Below, in pieces: positions 8,064 through 11,776 of a DNA stretch of 11,776 nucleotides. Within the stretch, counting starts at the first letter, position 1. Every line of letters starts with the position of its first letter. The notes beneath the pieces were generated by a model. It had not been told where the DNA came from. It was given only the letters and a program-made list of their open reading frames with translations, and did no database searches. Source of the stretch: AWTP1-13 sp035253505 (lineage in GTDB: Bacteria > Pseudomonadota > Alphaproteobacteria > Rhizobiales > Hyphomicrobiaceae); the NCBI GenBank assembly GCA_035253505.1, contig DATFCC010000146.1:1-11776 (forward strand). The letters run 5' to 3'. Both the position numbers and the translations under genes were made by a program.

Positions 8064-8841
8064 CCCGCGCCCACTGCCGGCCTGGGTGCTGGAGATCGTC
8101 CTACCGGTGGCGGCGATCTGCGGGCTCTTCCTGGTCTGGGAAGCCACATGCCGGTATTTCGCCGTCCCGGCCTACATCATTCCCGCGCCGTCCGCGATCT
8201 GGACGGAGACAGTCTCCGCGCCGTCCATCACCTGGCACACGCTGGTCACCGGCAAGACGGTGCTGCTCGGCTTCATGGCGTCTGCCCTGATCAGCCTCCC
8301 GCTGGCCGTCCTGCTGACCTCCTCGCCGCTCGTCGCGGCGGCTGTCTATCCGCTGCTGGTGCTGACCCAGGCGATACCCAAGGTTGCATTGGCGCCGATC
8401 CTGGTGGTGGTGCTGGGCACGAGCGAGCTGCCGCGCGTGGTGGTCACGTTCCTGGTCGCCTTCTTTCCCCTCGTGCTGTCGATCGCCTCGGGCCTCGTGT
8501 CCGTGCCGCCGGAGCTGATCGAGCTCGGCCGCGCCTGCCGCGCCAACCGCTGGACGGAGCTGTGGCGCATCCGCCTGCCCTACGCGGTGCCGTTCATCTT
8601 CAGCGGCCTCAAGGCCGCCATCGCCCTGGCCGTCGTCGGCGCGGTCGTTGCCGAGTTCGTCAATGCCGACGCCGGGCTCGGCTACCTCATCCAGACCTCG
8701 ACCGCCTTCTTCAAGGTGCAGCTTGCCTGGGGTGCATTGATCATCCTGTCCATCATGGGCATCGTGCTGTTCCAGATCATCGTGGCGATCGAGCGCATCT
8801 TCTTTCCGTGGTCGCCCGGCATCGACAAGCCCACCGTCTAG
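7993..8841 (+). CDS. ABC transporter permease, SsuC/TauC-like
   Basis: Inner-membrane subunit (282 residues) of the importer whose ATPase lies immediately upstream. A serine/alanine-rich cytoplasmic N-terminus of about 27 residues precedes roughly six hydrophobic segments, near 31-52, 75-95, 98-122, 130-165, 200-222 and 240-262. The sequence IIPAPSAIW after the first segment and the binding-protein-dependent transport motif are typical of the SsuC/TauC/ThiX group. The coupling loop reads PPELIELGRACRANRWTELW then RIRLPYAVP (Glu177 to about Pro198), with Arg183 at the position where many relatives have the EAA-loop glycine. I recall similar Arg-Ala variants in NMT1-linked permeases, so this is probably not a defect. 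Translation is likely coupled to the ATPase through the 71-nt overlap. The amidohydrolase gene begins 12 nt after its stop codon. Confidence 0.92.
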   Translation: MSSSVQPAGSVGSSSAQGATSSTDPRPLPAWVLEIVLPVAAICGLFLVWEATCRYFAVPAYIIPAPSAIWTETVSAPSITWHTLVTGKTVLLGFMASALISLPLAVLLTSSPLVAAAVYPLLVLTQAIPKVALAPILVVVLGTSELPRVVVTFLVAFFPLVLSIASGLVSVPPELIELGRACRANRWTELWRIRLPYAVPFIFSGLKAAIALAVVGAVVAEFVNADAGLGYLIQTSTAFFKVQLAWGALIILSIMGIVLFQIIVAIERIFFPWSPGIDKPTV

Positions 8842-8853
8842 AGAGGAACCGCC

Positions 8854-10365
8854 GTGACAGCGCAACGCATGACCATCGTCCGCAATGGGCGCGTGCTCGA
8901 CATCAAGGCGCACCGGGCGCCCCCCGCCGACATCCTGATCGCCGGCGACACCATTGCCGAGATCGGCGCTCCGGGGCTGGCGGCACCGGCCGATGCCGTC
9001 GTCATCGATGCTGCCGACCGGCTCATCCATCCGGGGCTCATCAATGCCCACACGCACGGCCACGGCAATCTGAGCAAAGGCATCGGCGATCGCTGGACGC
9101 TCGAGCTGCTGCTCACCGCGGCGCCATGGATCAGCGGCAACCGCACCGCCGAGGACAAGTATCTCTCCACCTATATCGGCGCCCTCGAGATGCTCATGAA
9201 GGGCTGCACCGCCTGCTACGACCTCACGGTGGAATTCCCTCAGCCCACGCCCGATGGGCTCGGCGCCTGCGCCAAGGCCTACGCCGACGCCGGCATGCGC
9301 GCGGTGGTGGCGCCGATGGTGGCAAGCTTCACCTTCTACGAGGCGATACCCGGCCTGATGGAGGTGCTGCCGGCCGCGCTGCAGAGGGACGTCGAGCGCC
9401 TCAAGCTCGCCCCCTATGAGGCGAGCCTCGCCGCCATGCGCCAGGTGCTCGCCGATTGGCGCTTCGACCGCGAGCTGATCCGGCCTGCCGTCGCCCCCAC
9501 CATTCCCCACCATTGCAGCGACGCCTTCATGAAGTCCTGCGCCACGCTTGCACGCGAGTTCGGTGTGGGGCTGCACACGCACATGCACGAATCCAAGGCG
9601 CAGGTCATCGTCGGCCTCAAGAAGTACGGCAAGACGCCGACCGCCCACCTCCAAGATCTGGGCCTGCTCGGCCCCGATTTCGTCGCCGCGCACGGCGTGT
9701 GGCTCGACGCCGACGACATCCGGCGCCTGGCCGACCACGGCGCCTCCATGGCGCACAATCCCGGCAGCAACATGCTGCTCGGCAACGGCATCGCCGCGGT
9801 GCGGACCATGCTCGACAGCAAGCTCAACGTCGGCATCGGCACCGACGGCGCCAACTGCTGCGACAACCAGAACATGTACGAGTCGCTCAGGGTTGCCGCC
9901 TACGGCTCGAACGCCAAGAGCCCCGACACCCACCGCTGGCTCGCGAGCGAGGAAATCCTGGAAGCGGCGACCGCCGGCAGCGCCCGCGCGCTCGGCTTCG
10001 GCGACCGCATCGGCCGCATCGCGCCCGGCTACAAGGCCGACCTGGTCCTGCTCGACCTCACCCACATCAACTGGATCCCCATGAACGATCCCACCAACCA
10101 GATCGTGCACACCGAGGACGGCAGCGGGGTGCATTCGGTGATGGTCGGAGGCCGCATGGTGGTGGAGAACCGGCGCCCCGTCGGCGTCGATATGACGGCG
10201 CTGGCGCGCCGGGCCGAGGCCACGCGCGAGCGGCTGGCGGCATCCAATGCGGGCAATCGCGAGCTGTTCGATCGGCTGCAGGGGCTAGTCAACGCGTTCT
10301 GCCCCGGGCTCGCCAAGACGCCCTATCATATCGACCACTTCGCCGGCAGCCATCACGCCCACTAG
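8854..10365 (+). CDS. Metal-dependent amidohydrolase, chlorohydrolase/deaminase type
   Basis: Cytoplasmic TIM-barrel hydrolase of the TrzA/AtzA/S-adenosylhomocysteine-deaminase branch, which removes amino or halide groups from nitrogen heterocycles. It has 503 residues. The N-terminal beta-sandwich (IVRNGRVLDIKAH, DILIAGDTIAEIGAPG) leads to the first metal ligands His66 and His68 in NAHTHGHGN. Further ligands by family pattern are His243 in LHTHMHES, with Glu246 as catalytic acid/base, His280 in AAHGVWLDADD, and Asp331 in GIGTDGANCCDNQNM. His301 in MAHNPGSNMLLGNG matches the substrate-positioning segment. The C-terminal beta-sandwich has GFGDRIGRIAPGYKADLVLLDL and VMVGGRMVVENRRP. The C-terminus extends about 50 residues further and ends in a His-rich tail. 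GTG start at 8854, with GAGAGGA at 8841-8847. Its place behind an NMT1-type importer suggests it acts on the imported compound. Substrate uncertain. Confidence 0.9.
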   Translation: MTAQRMTIVRNGRVLDIKAHRAPPADILIAGDTIAEIGAPGLAAPADAVVIDAADRLIHPGLINAHTHGHGNLSKGIGDRWTLELLLTAAPWISGNRTAEDKYLSTYIGALEMLMKGCTACYDLTVEFPQPTPDGLGACAKAYADAGMRAVVAPMVASFTFYEAIPGLMEVLPAALQRDVERLKLAPYEASLAAMRQVLADWRFDRELIRPAVAPTIPHHCSDAFMKSCATLAREFGVGLHTHMHESKAQVIVGLKKYGKTPTAHLQDLGLLGPDFVAAHGVWLDADDIRRLADHGASMAHNPGSNMLLGNGIAAVRTMLDSKLNVGIGTDGANCCDNQNMYESLRVAAYGSNAKSPDTHRWLASEEILEAATAGSARALGFGDRIGRIAPGYKADLVLLDLTHINWIPMNDPTNQIVHTEDGSGVHSVMVGGRMVVENRRPVGVDMTALARRAEATRERLAASNAGNRELFDRLQGLVNAFCPGLAKTPYHIDHFAGSHHAH

Positions 10366-10375
10366 GCGGTCAGCC

Positions 10376-10406
10376 CACCCCGTCCAACGCCATCATGCGC
10401 GGGGTG
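10376..10406 (+). terminator. Hairpin after the amidohydrolase gene, possible terminator
   Basis: CACCCCG (10376-10382) and CGGGGTG (10400-10406) are perfect reverse complements with a 17-nt loop, 10 nt after the amidohydrolase stop codon. The position suits a transcript end for the transporter module, but there is no T-run and the loop is long, so intrinsic termination is only possible. Confidence 0.3.
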
Positions 10407-10569
10407 CATGCCATGCCTTACTACCAAAGTCGCGTCCGCTCGTGAGCTTGAGCGAATTGATTTGCCTACCCCGCATTCCGGATGCAGGTTGGGCACGGGC
10501 AGCCGCACCATAACGACGGATCAATCCGCAAGCGGGCGGCGATCCTTTCGACCAGGGAGAAAAGCGTCC

Positions 10570-11776
10570 ATGAGGAAAGCTCTGACGCGCCGCCAGTTCG
10601 TGGCGGCGTCAACGGCTGCGTCTGCAGGTCTGATCGCAGCGCCTTACGTCCACACGGCACACGCCGCCGGCAGTCTCACCATCGGACTGTGGGACCACTG
10701 GGTGCCGGGCGCCAACGACGTGGTGGCCAAGATCATCCAGGAGTGGGGCGAGAAGGAAAAGGTCGACGTCAAGCTCGACTTCATCACCTCGCAGGGCAAC
10801 AAGCTGTTGCTGACCCTGGCCGCCGAGTCGCAAGCGAAGTCCGGCCACGACGTCATGGAATTCACCAACTGGGAAGCCGCCCAGTTCAACCAGTCTCTGG
10901 AAGGGCTCGACGACCTGATGAAGGACGTCATTGCCCGCAACGGCCCGGTCGAGCTGGCAGTGGAGTATCTCGGCAAGTTCAAGGGTAAGTGGATCTCCGT
11001 GCCGATGACGCGCGGCACCCTGTTGCTCAGCGTGTGCAGCCGCTACGACCTGCTCAAGCAGCACGCCGGCATCGACATCCAGGAGATGTATCCGGCCGGA
11101 AAGCCCGCCAACGACGCCGCCTGGACGTGGGACAGCTTCCTCACCGCGGCCGAGAAGTGCCAGAAGGCGAACGTCGGCTTCGGATTGCCGCTCGGCGTGA
11201 CGACCGACACCATGCAATGGGTGGGTGCGCTGTTCCTGGCCTACGGCGCCAATGTCATGGACGCCGATGGCAACGTCACCGTGAAGACGGACTCGGTGCG
11301 CCAGGTCCTCGACTACGCAAAGCGGCTGGCCGCATTCCTGCCCCAGGACGCCCCGGCCTGGGATGATGCCTCAAACAACAAGTGGCTGATCTCCGGTAGA
11401 GGTGCGCTCATCATGAACCCGCCGAGCGCCTGGGCGGTTGCCAAGCGCGACGCGCCCCAGATCGCCGAGAAGTGCTGGACCCACGGATTCCCGGCGGGAC
11501 CGAAGGGCCGGTATAATCCAATCCTGCCGCGCCTCTATGGCACGTGGGCCTTCTCCAAGAACAAAGCCGCCGCCAAGAGCCTGCTCATGCATCTGTCGTC
11601 GCGCGAAAACGCGGAGAAGCTGGTGGCTGCGGGCCAGGGCTACGACATCCCGCCTTACACCAAGTTCAACGACTTCAAGACCTGGGAGGATGAGAGCCCG
11701 CCGAAGGGCAGCCTCTATCACTATCCCAACCGCGGCAGTCAGATCATCGGCGTGACCTGCTCTCCGGCCCCGCCGC
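10570..11776 (+). CDS. Tat-exported extracellular solute-binding protein, family 1 (3' end outside window)
   Basis: Periplasmic receptor of the MalE/UgpB type (SBP_bac_1), normally the first component of a sugar or sugar-alcohol-type ABC importer. The frame is open from the ATG at 10570 to the last base, giving 402 codons without a stop; the family is usually 420-450 residues, so only the end is missing. The N-terminus MRKALTRRQFVAAST carries a twin-arginine motif, then an alanine-rich stretch and a likely cleavage at AHA|AG, so export is probably through Tat in folded form. The mature part begins SLTIGLWDHWVPGANDVV and shows family features such as GKWISVPMTRGTLLL, TWDSFLTAAEKC, GRGALIMNPPSAW and GTWAFSKNKAAAKSLL. 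AGGGAGA at 10554-10560 lies 9 nt before the start. The 204-nt gap upstream and the change of receptor class suggest a separate operon. The ligand cannot be named; permease and ATPase genes should follow outside the window. Confidence 0.9.
   Translation, partial: MRKALTRRQFVAASTAASAGLIAAPYVHTAHAAGSLTIGLWDHWVPGANDVVAKIIQEWGEKEKVDVKLDFITSQGNKLLLTLAAESQAKSGHDVMEFTNWEAAQFNQSLEGLDDLMKDVIARNGPVELAVEYLGKFKGKWISVPMTRGTLLLSVCSRYDLLKQHAGIDIQEMYPAGKPANDAAWTWDSFLTAAEKCQKANVGFGLPLGVTTDTMQWVGALFLAYGANVMDADGNVTVKTDSVRQVLDYAKRLAAFLPQDAPAWDDASNNKWLISGRGALIMNPPSAWAVAKRDAPQIAEKCWTHGFPAGPKGRYNPILPRLYGTWAFSKNKAAAKSLLMHLSSRENAEKLVAAGQGYDIPPYTKFNDFKTWEDESPPKGSLYHYPNRGSQIIGVTCSPAPP

Noticed and set aside
8148..9419. 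423-codon + strand frame crossing the permease-amidohydrolase junction
   Set aside because: It is out of frame with both real genes, arginine/proline-rich, and carries no domain; a shadow of codon bias.
8101..10134. 677-codon open frame on the minus strand across the permease and amidohydrolase
   Set aside because: It is antisense to two genes with intact catalytic or transport motifs and reads as repetitive low-complexity sequence without family motifs.
10481..10493. Short palindrome around GCATTCCGGATGC upstream of the last gene
   Set aside because: The stem is only 4 bp and there is no adjacent promoter or regulator; expected by chance.

Overview
The window is very GC-rich, densely coded, and every gene I can support lies on the + strand. 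The block alr-radA-cvpA-purF, the type of PurF, and an abundance of periplasmic solute receptors (Bug/TctC, NMT1-type, Tat-exported) point to an alphaproteobacterium, probably a metabolically versatile soil or freshwater member of the Rhizobiales/Rhodospirillales sort. The order is inferred from recalled synteny and is not proven by the sequence.

Region 1 (2-4293) is core housekeeping: the 3' part of alr (alanine racemase), then radA (recombination branch-migration helicase), cvpA (inner-membrane protein) and purF (first step of purine synthesis). The genes are closely spaced (5, 42 and 60 nt gaps, using the purF start chosen here) and probably form one transcription unit.

Region 2 (4294-5847) is a switch to accessory content: a small DUF4326 protein (4333-4716), then an orphan Bug/TctC-type receptor (4873-5847) with no membrane partner in the window.

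Region 3 (6128-10365) is a coherent catabolic or salvage module: an NMT1/THI5-like binding protein, an ABC ATPase, an ABC permease and a metal-dependent amidohydrolase of the chlorohydrolase/deaminase type. A 90-nt inverted repeat of dispersed REP/BIME type (7152-7241) sits between the binding protein and the ATPase. ATPase and permease overlap by 71 nt, and the amidohydrolase follows the permease by 12 nt with its own ribosome binding site. The simplest reading is that a small nitrogen heterocycle (pyrimidine-, purine- or triazine-like) is imported and then deaminated or hydrolysed in the cytoplasm. The substrate cannot be named from sequence.

Region 4 (10570 to the end) is a Tat-exported family-1 solute-binding protein that runs off the window and probably opens a second ABC operon. 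The gene-free stretches 5848-6127 and 10366-10569 are both under 300 nt. They hold no RNA gene, riboswitch or clear promoter that I can recognise; a weak hairpin lies at 10376-10406. I found no transposase, tRNA, rRNA, CRISPR array or prophage gene. I see no radically new system; the transporter-amidohydrolase module is the most informative part.
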